From NCBI GenBank assembly GCA_045589695.1, contig JAZNPP010000050.1:1-27388 (forward strand): a DNA stretch of 27,388 nucleotides, written 5' to 3'. The notes under the pieces are model-generated. The model worked only from the letters and a program-made list of their open reading frames with translations, was not told the DNA's origin and searched no databases. A program made the position numbers and the translations under genes. Below, one piece after another: positions 9,200-18,110 of the stretch. The stretch is from HGM04593 sp045589695. Its GTDB lineage: Bacteria; Bacteroidota; Bacteroidia; Bacteroidales; Bacteroidaceae. Every line of letters begins with the position of its first letter. Positions within the stretch are counted from its first letter, which is position 1.

Positions 9200-10627
9200 A
9201 TGTATTTTACAGATTTTGATTTTGAAGACGAAGTTCTTGACGCTCTCGACGCTATGCGTTTCGAGACATGCACACCGATACAAGAACAGACAATACAGCC
9301 CCTGCTCGACGGCCGTGACCTCATTGGCGTGGCGCAGACAGGAACAGGGAAGACCGCAGCATACCTGTTGCCAGTGCTTAACAAACTTTGCCGCGGAGAA
9401 TACCCCGAAGAGTCTATAAATTGCGTCATAATGGCGCCTACCCGTGAACTCGCTCAGCAGATAGACCGGCAGCTCGAAGGCTTCACATACTTCATGCCCG
9501 TGTCAGGCGTAGCCGTTTACGGCGGCAACGACGGCCAGCGTTACGAACAGGAGCTGCGAGGCATGGCAAAGGGAGCCGACATTATAGTCGCTACGCCGGG
9601 AAGACTCATCAGCCATATAAACCTCGGCAACATCGACCTTTCAAAAGTATCGTTCTTCATTCTTGACGAGGCCGACCGCATGCTTGACATGGGATTCTGC
9701 AACGACATCATGACCATAGCCAAGCAGCTGCCCAAGAAGAGACAGACAATGCTGTTTTCGGCTACGATGCCCGAAGAGATAAGAAAACTTGCGGCTGACA
9801 TTCTTGACAACCCCGTTCAGGTCACATTGGCTCTCGCAAAGCCCGCCGACGGAATAACGCAGCAGGCTTATGTATGCCACGAAGGTCAGAAACCGGGAAT
9901 AATAAAGGATATATTCAAGAACGAGAGCAGCGAACGTGTGATACTCTTCGCATCACGCAAGACAAAGGTAAAAGAGATATCCTTGATGCTCAAGAAACAG
10001 GGATTCAACGTAGGCGAAATGCACAGCGACCTCAGCCAGAGCGAACGTGACGAGATAATGTACCTATACAAGAGCCGCAAGATTGACATTATTGTGGCAA
10101 CAGATATTCTGGCACGAGGAATAGACATTGACGATATACGCATTGTCATAAACTACGACGTACCCCGTGATTGCGACGACTACATACACCGTATCGGCCG
10201 TACTGCACGTGCGGGCACAAAAGGCCGTGCGATAACATTCGTGTCGGAGGAGGACCAGGAATTCTTCAAGCGAATCGAGGATTTCATAGAGCAGAAGGTT
10301 CCCAAACTCGATGTTCCCGCCGAACTCGGCGAGGCGCCCGCATACGAGCCCGACAAGAAGGGCAACGGCAAAAAGGGCAACGGCAAGAGAGATAACCGCA
10401 AAGGCAGAGGCGGCAATGACAAGCGTAAAGCAGGAGCGGGAAAGCCTCACGGAAAGAGAGAGGGAAAAAGAGAAAACAAAAGAAACAAAAACAGTGCCGT
10501 TCCGCAGAACACAGGCGGCGAGAAACAGGAACAGAAGAAGCATGGACGCCACCGTAATTTCAGCCGGCACAGAAGAGGCGGCAAGTTTGCGGGAAATAAT
10601 GCGCCGCAGCAGAACGACAAGGAATAA
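9200..10627 (+). CDS. DEAD-box ATP-dependent RNA helicase (RhlE-like)
   Basis: 475-residue RNA helicase. Motifs run in order: Q motif around P26-Q28, motif I AQTGTGKT (45-52), PTRELA, the DEAD box (156-159), SAT, then in the second RecA domain RGIDID and HRIGRTARAG. After about residue 370 comes a tail of some 100 residues that is almost all Lys, Arg, Gly, Asn and Gln, as in RhlE-type helicases, where it binds RNA non-specifically. Likely roles are ribosome assembly or RNA turnover, by family analogy. The ATG lies one base after the permease stop. The next gene follows after 12 bases. Confidence 0.95.
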   Translation: MYFTDFDFEDEVLDALDAMRFETCTPIQEQTIQPLLDGRDLIGVAQTGTGKTAAYLLPVLNKLCRGEYPEESINCVIMAPTRELAQQIDRQLEGFTYFMPVSGVAVYGGNDGQRYEQELRGMAKGADIIVATPGRLISHINLGNIDLSKVSFFILDEADRMLDMGFCNDIMTIAKQLPKKRQTMLFSATMPEEIRKLAADILDNPVQVTLALAKPADGITQQAYVCHEGQKPGIIKDIFKNESSERVILFASRKTKVKEISLMLKKQGFNVGEMHSDLSQSERDEIMYLYKSRKIDIIVATDILARGIDIDDIRIVINYDVPRDCDDYIHRIGRTARAGTKGRAITFVSEEDQEFFKRIEDFIEQKVPKLDVPAELGEAPAYEPDKKGNGKKGNGKRDNRKGRGGNDKRKAGAGKPHGKREGKRENKRNKNSAVPQNTGGEKQEQKKHGRHRNFSRHRRGGKFAGNNAPQQNDKE

Positions 10628-10639
10628 AAACAAAACAGC

Positions 10640-11155
10640 ATGGCTATAATAAAAGAGGTCAGAGGTTTCACCCCCAAGATAGGAAAGAACTGTTTCATTG
10701 CCGAAACGGCAGCAGTGATAGGCGATGTCACCATAGGCGACAACTGCTCAATATGGTACGGCACAGTCCTGCGAGGCGACGTCAATACAATAACCGTAGG
10801 TAATAACGTGAACATACAGGACGGGGCGGTTATTCACACGCTTTACCAACGTTCAAAAACCATCATCGGCGACAATGTATCCATAGGACACAACGCCACA
10901 GTACACGGGGCCACGCTCGAGAAGAACTGCCTCATAGGCATGGGAGCGACCGTTCTCGACAACGCCGTAGTAGAGAGCGGAGCTATCGTGGCAGCCAATG
11001 CGCTTGTGACGTCGGGCATGCGTGTCGAGGGCGGATATATTTATGCAGGCGTGCCTGCGAAGAAGATTAAAGAGGTAAGCAAAGAACAGCAGAAAGATAT
11101 TGTCGAGCGTATTGCCAACGACTATATAATGTACGCATCGTGGTACAAGGAGTAA
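10640..11155 (+). CDS. Gamma-carbonic anhydrase family protein (left-handed beta-helix)
   Basis: 171-residue hexapeptide-repeat protein of the YrdA/gamma-carbonic-anhydrase family, predicted homotrimer. Isoleucine/valine-glycine-aspartate hexads run from about residue 14 to 120. The three zinc-ligand histidines of the family are visible as H66 (VIHTL) and H84 and H89 (GHNATVHG), spaced as in Cam. The conserved RGD at 45-47 is also present. A C-terminal helix (KEVSKEQQKDIVERIAN) closes the fold. Many members have weak or no measured carbonic anhydrase activity, so the catalytic role is uncertain. It sits 12 bases after the helicase and 32 before the peptidase. Confidence 0.9.
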   Translation: MAIIKEVRGFTPKIGKNCFIAETAAVIGDVTIGDNCSIWYGTVLRGDVNTITVGNNVNIQDGAVIHTLYQRSKTIIGDNVSIGHNATVHGATLEKNCLIGMGATVLDNAVVESGAIVAANALVTSGMRVEGGYIYAGVPAKKIKEVSKEQQKDIVERIANDYIMYASWYKE

Positions 11156-11187
11156 CGACAGAAAATATAAATTAAAATACTATTGAC

Positions 11188-13389
11188 ATGAAACATCTAT
11201 TTTCATTTTTCGTAGCAATGACAATGACCGCTTCCCTGTTCGCAGGAAAGAAAGTCACACTGCACGACGTGATGTACGGCGGCTACTGGCCGCAGACCTA
11301 TGCGGCAATCAAGCCTATGGCCGACGGAGAACACTTCGCCCGCATGAGCGACGACCGAAGCATGATTCTGAAAGGCTCGTTCAAGAACGGAGAGATTGTA
11401 GACACGCTCTTCGACGCAGCCACAGCGCGCGGCTTTGACCTTAAACGTATCGACGGCTACCAATTCTCGCCCGACGAGAAGCTCATACTGTTGCAGACTG
11501 GAACAAAAGGCATATACCGCAATTCATACACAGCCGAACATTACATCTTCAACCGCAACAACAACAAGGCGGAGCGTCTGTCTGAGAACGGCGCCCAACA
11601 AGTGCCAAAATTCTCGCCTGACGGTACAATGATAGCGTTCGTGCGCGACAATGACATATACCTCGTAAAGTTGCTCTTCGGTAATGCCGAGTCACAGGTG
11701 ACGACAGACGGAGAATACGGTAAAATAATCAACGGAATACCGGACTGGGTCAATGAAGAGGAGTTCGCCAACAACTGCTCTTACGACTTCAGCGCCGACA
11801 GCAAGGTCATAGCATACATCAAATACGACGAGAGCGACGTCATGATGTACGACATGCCCATGTTCACCACAGGCAGCAACAGCAGCGACTACGACGCGTT
11901 CTGCGCGCCATACAGCTTCAAGTACCCAGTTTCGGGCGCCGCTAACTCAAAGATTTCGGTTCACTCGTTCGACATAAAGAGCAGAGTTACACGCAAGCTC
12001 GACGTGAATATCCCCGAGGAGGGCTACATCCCCCGCATCAAGTTCACGAAAAACCCGGAGATGCTTGCTGTGCTTACACTCAATCGCCACCAGAGCGTGC
12101 TTGAGATACAGGCGGTAAACCCTCTTTCGGGCGTGAGCAGGACCATTCTGCGCGAAGAGAGCAACACATACCTGAACGAACAGACATACACAGGAATACA
12201 CTTCCTTGACAAGCACTTCGTTTTTCAAAGCGAACGCAGCGGATACAATCACCTTTACCTGTACACCCTTAACGGCGAGCTCGTACGCCCTATCACCAAA
12301 GGCGAATTCGAGGTAAAAAACTTTTATGGCTGGAACAGCAAGAAGAACGAATACTACTATTCAAGCAACGAAGGCTCGCCGTTATGCGAAAGCATATACA
12401 AGGTAAACGCTAAGGGCAAGAAGACAAGACTTACAGCAGAAAACGGTACAAGCAAGGCTGTCTTCAGCAACGGCATGAAGTACTTTATAAACACCTATTC
12501 AAGCATGCATACCCCGCATGTAGTCACCACCAACGACTGCAACGGCAAAGTCATAAAGAGCCTCATTGACAACAGCGCCCTTAAAAAGAGACTCGCCGAA
12601 TTCGACATGCCTTCGAAGGAGTTCTTCACCTTTACGACAAGCGACGGCGTAGAGCTTAACGGCTGGATGATCAAGCCTCATGATTTTGACGCAAGCAAAA
12701 AGTACCCCGTCGTAATGTTCCAGTACAGCGGCCCATATTCACAGCAAGTTACCGACAACTGGTACACAGGAAACTACGGCAATGCCATGTTCGAAAGCTA
12801 CATGGCATGCGAAGGCTTCATCATGGTATGCGTAGACGGGCGAGGGACAGGCGGACGAGGCACGGAATTCGGCAAATGCACCTATCTTAATATAGGCAAG
12901 TACGAGCCTGCCGACCAGGTAGAAGCTGCGAAGTATTTAGGGACACTGCCCTATATCGATAAAGATAACATCGGCATATGGGGCTGGAGTTTCGGCGGCT
13001 ACAACACCATAATGTCAATGAGCCAGGACGATGCTGTGTTCAAGGCCGGCGTGGCGGTAGCAGCTCCCACAGACTGGCGCTTCTACGATACCATATACAC
13101 CGAGCGTTACATGCGTACTCCCAAAGAGAACAAAGAGGGCTATGACGCAGGCTCGGCAATTGTCAATGCGAAGAAGCTCAACGGCAACCTGCTGCTTGTC
13201 CACGGCACAGCCGACGACAACGTGCACCTGCGTAACATGGTACGTTACATACATGCCTTGACACAGGCAAACAAGAAGTTCGAGACAGCGCTATACACCG
13301 ACAGCAACCACAGCATATATTACGGCTCGAACACACGCTACCACCTGTTCGAACGCATAGCAGAGTTCTTCAAAAGAAATTTGAAATAA
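11188..13389 (+). CDS. Secreted S9B serine peptidase (DPP IV / prolyl tripeptidyl peptidase)
   Basis: 733-residue prolyl-type peptidase that removes di- or tripeptides from proline-containing peptides, probably in the periplasm or at the outer membrane. A signal peptide occupies about residues 1-19, ending near SLFAG. A beta-propeller domain spans roughly 40-470 and carries the S9B substrate-binding double-Glu motif within WVNEEEF (near 190). The alpha/beta-hydrolase domain contains Ser601 (GWSFGG), Asp676 (HGTADDN) and His708 (SNHS), the full triad with DPP IV spacing. Size matches both DPP IV (about 720) and PtpA (about 730) of Porphyromonas, and the sequence does not settle which. It is the last gene of the lon run, followed by a terminator. 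Confidence 0.92.
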   Translation: MKHLFSFFVAMTMTASLFAGKKVTLHDVMYGGYWPQTYAAIKPMADGEHFARMSDDRSMILKGSFKNGEIVDTLFDAATARGFDLKRIDGYQFSPDEKLILLQTGTKGIYRNSYTAEHYIFNRNNNKAERLSENGAQQVPKFSPDGTMIAFVRDNDIYLVKLLFGNAESQVTTDGEYGKIINGIPDWVNEEEFANNCSYDFSADSKVIAYIKYDESDVMMYDMPMFTTGSNSSDYDAFCAPYSFKYPVSGAANSKISVHSFDIKSRVTRKLDVNIPEEGYIPRIKFTKNPEMLAVLTLNRHQSVLEIQAVNPLSGVSRTILREESNTYLNEQTYTGIHFLDKHFVFQSERSGYNHLYLYTLNGELVRPITKGEFEVKNFYGWNSKKNEYYYSSNEGSPLCESIYKVNAKGKKTRLTAENGTSKAVFSNGMKYFINTYSSMHTPHVVTTNDCNGKVIKSLIDNSALKKRLAEFDMPSKEFFTFTTSDGVELNGWMIKPHDFDASKKYPVVMFQYSGPYSQQVTDNWYTGNYGNAMFESYMACEGFIMVCVDGRGTGGRGTEFGKCTYLNIGKYEPADQVEAAKYLGTLPYIDKDNIGIWGWSFGGYNTIMSMSQDDAVFKAGVAVAAPTDWRFYDTIYTERYMRTPKENKEGYDAGSAIVNAKKLNGNLLLVHGTADDNVHLRNMVRYIHALTQANKKFETALYTDSNHSIYYGSNTRYHLFERIAEFFKRNLK

Positions 13390-13429
13390 GCAGGAGAGAA
13401 AGATATTAAGCAAGGTGTTTTTACACATT

Positions 13430-13465
13430 GGCGAGCAGACAAATTCCAGTCTGCTCGCCTTTTGT
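13430..13465 (+). terminator. Rho-independent terminator after the S9B peptidase
   Basis: Perfect 11-bp stem, arms 13430-13440 (GGCGAGCAGAC) and 13449-13459, with an 8-base loop followed by TTTTGTT. It closes the lon-to-peptidase transcription unit and separates it from the AT-rich restriction-modification cassette. Confidence 0.85.
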
Positions 13466-13505
13466 TAAAACAAGTGAAAAAAGAAGGGGAATTCTTGAAT
13501 TATAA

Positions 13506-13536
13506 TTGATAAAGGAAGAATACATACTTATATTTG
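13506..13536 (+). promoter_or_regulatory. Probable promoter of the restriction-modification cassette
   Basis: TATATTTG at 13529-13536 fits the Bacteroidota -7 consensus exactly, with TTG at 13506-13508 about 20 bases upstream. The predicted transcript starts near 13543 with a leader of about 105 bases to the methylase ATG. No controller-protein gene or clear C-box is visible in the leader. Confidence 0.45.
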
Positions 13537-13649
13537 TAATAGATTATGCGACAATGAATGAATTCAACGAATGAGTTTCTTTATACATAAACTTTATTAT
13601 TGAATTATTTTGCAGGGAACGCATTTTAAATCGCTCTGATTGACCTACT

Positions 13650-15188
13650 ATGAAGAAAAAGAATAAATACGGCCAATACTTTACCATAGATGACATTGCA
13701 AAATTTATGGTAAATTTAATTCAGCATAATAAAGATGCTCGTATATTAGAACCATCGAGCGGAAAAGGTGTCTTCCTAAAAAATTTAGAGGTTGAAGGAT
13801 TTACAAATATTTCTGCATATGAAATAGACAATAGTATTGGCAACGAATATAATTATATTAAATATCAAAGTTTTATTAGCAGCCCGTTAGACCCATATGA
13901 CGTTGTAATTGGAAACCCGCCATATATTAGATGGAAGAATTTAGAGCCAGAATTAAAGGAAGAATTAGCGACATCGCATTTATGGAATAAATATTTTAAC
14001 AGCCTTTGCGACTATCACTACATATTCATACTTAAGAGTATAGAACAACTAACAGAAGGGGGTGAACTTATATTCATCTGTACTGAATATTGGATGAATA
14101 CAACACACTCTGAATCTCTAAGAGAGTATATGGTTAATAATGGATACATATCAGAAATGTATCATTTCAAAGAAGCTCATCTTTTTGAGGACGTGCGTGC
14201 GTCATTTATAATTTTCCGTTATGTTAAGAGCAATAATAAAACCGAAAATATATCTTTATACAAATACAAACAAACCAATACTCCGTCATATGATGAACTA
14301 ATATCACATACCTGTTTTGAAAGAATAATCATTCCACAATTTGAGTCTGGCAAAAGATGGCTGTTAGCAACGGAAGAAGAGCAAAAGCGATTAAACACGT
14401 TTGAGCTAAAATGCAGAAAAGATTCAACCGATATATTCATTAAAGGCCGTTTAGACCGCATTGGAGACATCTGTGATATTGGAAATGGTATGGTTTCCGG
14501 CCTAGACAAAGCATTCAACGTCTCTTCATTAAATGAAACAACTGAATATGAGAAATCTCACATTATAAACGTATTAAAAGCAAAAGATCTAGGGCACTAC
14601 GTGTACTCGTCTGAGAGTAGATACTTCTTTATAAATGATTCCATTAACGAAGATGAATTCGAAAGGCTATGCCCGAATGTATATAGACATATGATATCTT
14701 ATAAAGAGGAGCTAAATAAACGTTATAAATATGGTAAAAATACGAACTTTTGGGAGTTTGTATTTCCTAGAAATTTCAAATTGTTTTCAAGAAAAGAGCC
14801 AAGAATTATGGTTCCTTGCAAGGAACGTATATCCAATAAAAATTATTTCAGATTTGTGCTTGCAAGTCACGACTATTCCCCTCTTCAAGATGTAACCTGC
14901 CTACTTAAGAAAAAACATTGTCGTGAAAGTATCGAATATCTTACTGCATACTTAAATGATTATAGAGTCTTTAATTGGCTATGTTATAATGGTATAGTAA
15001 AAGGTGCTATAGTTGAGTTCTCTGAAACGCCGATCGCTAGCATACCATATAGAAAAATCAATTGGGAAGATCCTAAAGAAGTTGAGGCGCATGACATTAT
15101 TACAATATCTTTGCAGCAATATATTCAGACAAGAAATGTTGAACATTTAAATGAAATTAATAAGCAATTTGATTATTTATTTGTATGA
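13650..15188 (+). CDS. Type II N6-adenine DNA methyltransferase (predicted GTYRAC-specific)
   Basis: 512-residue gamma-class (Eco57I/TaqI-like) adenine methyltransferase that protects host DNA from the partner nuclease. Motif X-like YGQYFT lies at residues 7-12, the SAM-binding motif I ILEPSSGKG at 32-40, and the catalytic NPPY at 89-92 (NPPYIRW). The C-terminal half, from about 260, has the target-recognition layout of TaqI-type enzymes. Its stop overlaps the nuclease start by four bases (ATGA), so the genes are translationally coupled. Base composition is clearly more AT-rich than the flanking genes, suggesting transfer. Specificity is inferred from the HincII-like partner, not from this protein. 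Size is close to the roughly 500 residues I recall for M.HincII. Confidence 0.88.
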   Translation: MKKKNKYGQYFTIDDIAKFMVNLIQHNKDARILEPSSGKGVFLKNLEVEGFTNISAYEIDNSIGNEYNYIKYQSFISSPLDPYDVVIGNPPYIRWKNLEPELKEELATSHLWNKYFNSLCDYHYIFILKSIEQLTEGGELIFICTEYWMNTTHSESLREYMVNNGYISEMYHFKEAHLFEDVRASFIIFRYVKSNNKTENISLYKYKQTNTPSYDELISHTCFERIIIPQFESGKRWLLATEEEQKRLNTFELKCRKDSTDIFIKGRLDRIGDICDIGNGMVSGLDKAFNVSSLNETTEYEKSHIINVLKAKDLGHYVYSSESRYFFINDSINEDEFERLCPNVYRHMISYKEELNKRYKYGKNTNFWEFVFPRNFKLFSRKEPRIMVPCKERISNKNYFRFVLASHDYSPLQDVTCLLKKKHCRESIEYLTAYLNDYRVFNWLCYNGIVKGAIVEFSETPIASIPYRKINWEDPKEVEAHDIITISLQQYIQTRNVEHLNEINKQFDYLFV

Positions 15189-15964
15189 CAAAAGAGAATT
15201 ATCTTAAATTAATATCCTTATTAAAGGATAAAACAGTTGAGCGTCCAAACAAAAAAGATGCGGGGAATCTATCAGGACACGCAGCCGGTGAACCATTCGA
15301 GAAACTTGCTTACAAGTTATTAAAAGACGAGTATCCGTCAAACATTTACAAACAATATGAATTTTTAAACGACTTATACAGAAAAAATCCATGCACAATA
15401 ACAGTCGAAGACAGATATGCATTATTTGATTCGCCAGTAGCATTATTCCTGCTTAGTAGAGGTGACAAAGCGACAAAAGAATGGGATATAGATAATCCTT
15501 TTGCCGAAAAACAAAACGATACGGCAGACATTCTATGGCACAAAGATGGGAACTTCAGCATTATTGATATTAAAACAAGAAATATATCAAAAAACGCTCA
15601 AGCGCCCAACATTATATCGTCATATAAACTAGCTAAAATGTGCGCATGTATGATTGATAACAATGACTTTGACTCTATTGGGATAAATTATATCGAAATT
15701 GATTGGAAAGAAGATGGGGAAAATCTAAAATGCGTAAACGCACATTGGAAGGATCTTTTTAAAAGTGACCCAAGTAATCTTTATATCAATTGGGCTGCTG
15801 CAATGCAGATTCAGTTTCATGTATGCGAATTAAGCCAAGATTTTAATGGGACAATAGAAGAATGGGCCAGAACATATATCAAAACTTTTGTTAAAAGCGC
15901 TGAATACAGATGCCAAAATATGTATAACAAGTACGTTCTTCCATTCAAAAAATACATAGATTAA
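15185..15964 (+). CDS. Type II restriction endonuclease, HincII-like (predicted GTYRAC)
   Basis: 259-residue nuclease whose reading matches my memory of R.HincII (258 residues) in many blocks: LSGHAAGEPFEKL, FLLSRG, EKQNDTADIL, DIKTRNISK, APNIIS, NWAAAMQIQFHV, and PFKKYI at the C-terminus. The PD-(D/E)xK catalytic residues are Asp115, Asp128 and Lys130, each one position after HincII Asp114, Asp127 and Lys129. Gln139 corresponds to HincII Gln138, the residue that intercalates into DNA, and Asn142 to Asn141. HincII cuts GTY/RAC to blunt ends, and the same or a very similar specificity is predicted. It overlaps the methylase by four bases and is followed by a strong terminator. The family call is very secure; the exact specificity is inference, supported by the absence of GTYRAC in this window. 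Confidence 0.93.
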   Translation: MTKENYLKLISLLKDKTVERPNKKDAGNLSGHAAGEPFEKLAYKLLKDEYPSNIYKQYEFLNDLYRKNPCTITVEDRYALFDSPVALFLLSRGDKATKEWDIDNPFAEKQNDTADILWHKDGNFSIIDIKTRNISKNAQAPNIISSYKLAKMCACMIDNNDFDSIGINYIEIDWKEDGENLKCVNAHWKDLFKSDPSNLYINWAAAMQIQFHVCELSQDFNGTIEEWARTYIKTFVKSAEYRCQNMYNKYVLPFKKYID

Positions 15965-15977
15965 ACTATTACATTAT

Positions 15978-16024
15978 TAAAAATGCCCCTAAAGTCCTAT
16001 TATGGTACTTTAGGGGCGTTTTTT
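15978..16024. terminator. Bidirectional terminator between the nuclease gene and the aspS operon
   Basis: Perfect 11-bp stem, arms 15985-15995 (GCCCCTAAAGT) and 16007-16017. On the plus strand it is followed by GTTTTTT; on the minus strand it is followed by ATTTTTAAT (complement of 15976-15984). It can therefore end the restriction-modification transcript and the convergent aspS/small-protein transcript. Confidence 0.85.
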
Positions 16025-16036
16025 AGAGTATTTCAA

Positions 16037-16213
16037 TTACATTATAGCTCTTGGAGGAGCGGCAAAGGCAAAAATCATAAGCAGAATCAGCAATGCTGCC
16101 ACTACGATCATGCCGACAGTCTTTACCATCTGGCGGCGTTTCTTTGCCGCCTTACGCTTGCGGTTCTTTTCTACCTGCGCTGCGCTTCTTCGTTTTTTGA
16201 TATTCTGTTTCAT
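16037..16213 (-). CDS. Small basic single-span membrane protein, 58 residues, downstream of aspS
   Basis: ATG at 16213, TAA ending at 16037. It starts two bases after the aspS stop on the same strand, so it is probably translated by coupling. Fifteen of the first 31 residues are Lys or Arg (clusters KKRR, RKRK, KKRR). Residues 33-52 form one hydrophobic span (VGMIVVAALLILLMIFAFAA), followed by PPRAIM. The charge pattern predicts a cytoplasmic N-terminus. I do not recognise the family. A role near the membrane, possibly binding nucleic acid, ribosomes or acidic lipid head groups, is only a guess from charge. The tight coupling to an essential synthetase gene and a shared terminator just beyond argue that it is real rather than a chance frame. 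Confidence 0.7.
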   Translation of the reverse strand: MKQNIKKRRSAAQVEKNRKRKAAKKRRQMVKTVGMIVVAALLILLMIFAFAAPPRAIM

Positions 16214-16215
16214 AT

Positions 16216-17970
16216 TTAATGCATATCTACTACAATATTCAACTCGTCCAGCTGAGCGGGCTCAAGTGCTGAGGGAGCGTCAATCATCGTATCACGGCCT
16301 GAATTGTTCTTGGGGAATGCGATGCAGTCACGGATAGAGTCAAGACCGGCGAAGAGGCTAACCCAACGGTCGAGACCATAAGCCAGACCGCCGTGAGGTG
16401 GCGCGCCGTACTTAAAGGCATCGAGAAGCCAGCCGAACTGCTGCCGGGCGCGCTCAGGAGTGAAGCCGAGAAGCTCGAACATCTTGTTCTGCAGCTCGCT
16501 GTCATATATACGTATTGAGCCGCCGCCGACCTCTACGCCGTTGATGACCATGTCGTATGCATTGGCACGCACAGCGCCCATGTCGGTATCGAGCAGAGGA
16601 ATATCCTCTGGTTTCGGCGATGTGAAGGGATGATGCATAGCCATGTAACGGCCCTCCTCCTCGCTGTACTCGAAGAGCGGGAAATCGACAACCCAAAGGC
16701 AAGAGAACTTGTTCTTGTCACGAAGGCCGAGCTGGCTGCCCACCTCAAGACGCAACTCGCAAAGCTGCTTGCGTGTCTTCATGGTATCATCTCCGCTGAG
16801 TACAAGGATAAGGTCGCCCGGCTCTGCATTGAACGCAGCTTTCATTGCCTGAAGAGTCTCCTGCGTGTAGAACTTGTCTACACTTGACTTCACAGTACCG
16901 TCAGCCTCTACACGGGCGTAGACCATGCCTTTAGCGCCAATCTGCGGACGACGCACAAAGTCAGTCAAGGCATCGAGCTGCTTGCGTGTGTATCCGGCTG
17001 CACCCTTAGCACAGATACCGCCAATGTATTCAGCGTTGTCGAACACGGCGAAGCCGTGTCCCTTCATTATATCCATAAGTTCAACGAACTCCATGCCGAA
17101 ACGTGTGTCAGGCTTGTCGCTGCCGTAGTATTTCATAGCGTCGTGCCATGTCATGCGAGGGAATGCGCCATCGAGTTCAACGCCGCGGATAGTCTTGAAC
17201 AAATGCTTTGCCATGCCCTCGAATAGAGAGATGACATCTTCCTGCTCAACGAAGCTCATTTCGCAGTCTATCTGAGTGAATTCGGGCTGACGGTCGGCAC
17301 GCAGGTCCTCGTCTCTGAAGCATTTCACAATCTGGAAATAACGGTCGAAGCCTGAAACCATAAGCAACTGTTTGAATAGCTGCGGGCTCTGAGGCAGTGC
17401 GTAGAACTGACCGGGATTCATACGTGAAGGAACAACGAAATCGCGCGCTCCTTCAGGAGTAGAGGCGATGAGCATAGGTGTCTCGACCTCGATGAAGTTC
17501 ATTGAGTCGAGATAACGGCGTACCTCCATAGTCATCTTATGACGCAGTTCGAGGTTTTTGCGTACAGCATCGCGACGCAAGTCAAGATAACGGTATTTCA
17601 TGCGGATGTCATCGCCGCCGTCGGTATTGTTCTCGATTGTGAAAGGAGGAGTCGCAGCCTCGTTAAGGATATTCAGTTCGTTTACGATTATTTCGATATC
17701 ACCGGTAGGGATATTGGCATTCTTGCTTTGACGCTCGCAAACAATGCCTGTTGCCTGAATAACATATTCACGTCCGAGGCGAGAAGCCTTTTCGCAGAGT
17801 TCAGCATTAGCGTCTTCGCTGAAGACGAGTTGAGTAATGCCGTAACGGTCACGCAAATCGACAAACGTCATACCGCCCATCTTACGTGCGCGCTGCACCC
17901 AACCGCTAAGGATAACTGTTGTATTTACATCGGCCAAACGTAGTTCGCCACAAGTTTTTGTACGGAACAT
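16216..17970 (-). CDS. aspS: Aspartyl-tRNA synthetase
   Basis: 584-residue class IIb synthetase charging tRNA(Asp). The N-terminal OB-fold anticodon-binding domain includes VILSGWVQRARKMGGMTFVD. Motif 1 region follows (EVETPMLIASTPEGARDFVV), then motif 2 FRDEDLRADRQPEFTQ (about 216-232), the bacterial-type GAD insertion domain (about 280-420), and motif 3 with GLDRW near 533. Presence of the GAD domain and the length mark it as the bacterial form. Whether it discriminates Asp from Asn tRNA cannot be judged here. It starts at ATG 17970. The small membrane protein follows two bases after its stop. Confidence 0.98.
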   Translation of the reverse strand: MFRTKTCGELRLADVNTTVILSGWVQRARKMGGMTFVDLRDRYGITQLVFSEDANAELCEKASRLGREYVIQATGIVCERQSKNANIPTGDIEIIVNELNILNEAATPPFTIENNTDGGDDIRMKYRYLDLRRDAVRKNLELRHKMTMEVRRYLDSMNFIEVETPMLIASTPEGARDFVVPSRMNPGQFYALPQSPQLFKQLLMVSGFDRYFQIVKCFRDEDLRADRQPEFTQIDCEMSFVEQEDVISLFEGMAKHLFKTIRGVELDGAFPRMTWHDAMKYYGSDKPDTRFGMEFVELMDIMKGHGFAVFDNAEYIGGICAKGAAGYTRKQLDALTDFVRRPQIGAKGMVYARVEADGTVKSSVDKFYTQETLQAMKAAFNAEPGDLILVLSGDDTMKTRKQLCELRLEVGSQLGLRDKNKFSCLWVVDFPLFEYSEEEGRYMAMHHPFTSPKPEDIPLLDTDMGAVRANAYDMVINGVEVGGGSIRIYDSELQNKMFELLGFTPERARQQFGWLLDAFKYGAPPHGGLAYGLDRWVSLFAGLDSIRDCIAFPKNNSGRDTMIDAPSALEPAQLDELNIVVDMH

Positions 17971-18005
17971 TTTATAATATTTTTAGTGATTATACAATTA
18001 ACTTG

Positions 18006-18013
18006 CGAAATTA
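18006..18013 (-). promoter_or_regulatory. Probable aspS -7 box (TAATTTCG on the minus strand)
   Basis: On the minus strand this reads TAATTTCG, identical to the box before trmN6, placed about 36 bases before the aspS ATG. A TTTTG lies upstream at somewhat longer than ideal spacing. The remaining 18014-18110 is AT-rich and shows no gene. Confidence 0.4.
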
Positions 18014-18110
18014 ATCAAAAAAAACGGTAATAATCCCCAAAAGCGGTAATATTATTGAAATATAGCTTCGCAATAGCAAAAAAAACTATACATTATTCAG
18101 ACAAAGCCGT

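Noticed and set aside
13389..16216. Mobile element or prophage carrying the restriction-modification genes
   Set aside because: No integrase, transposase, terminal inverted repeats or target duplication could be seen around the two genes.
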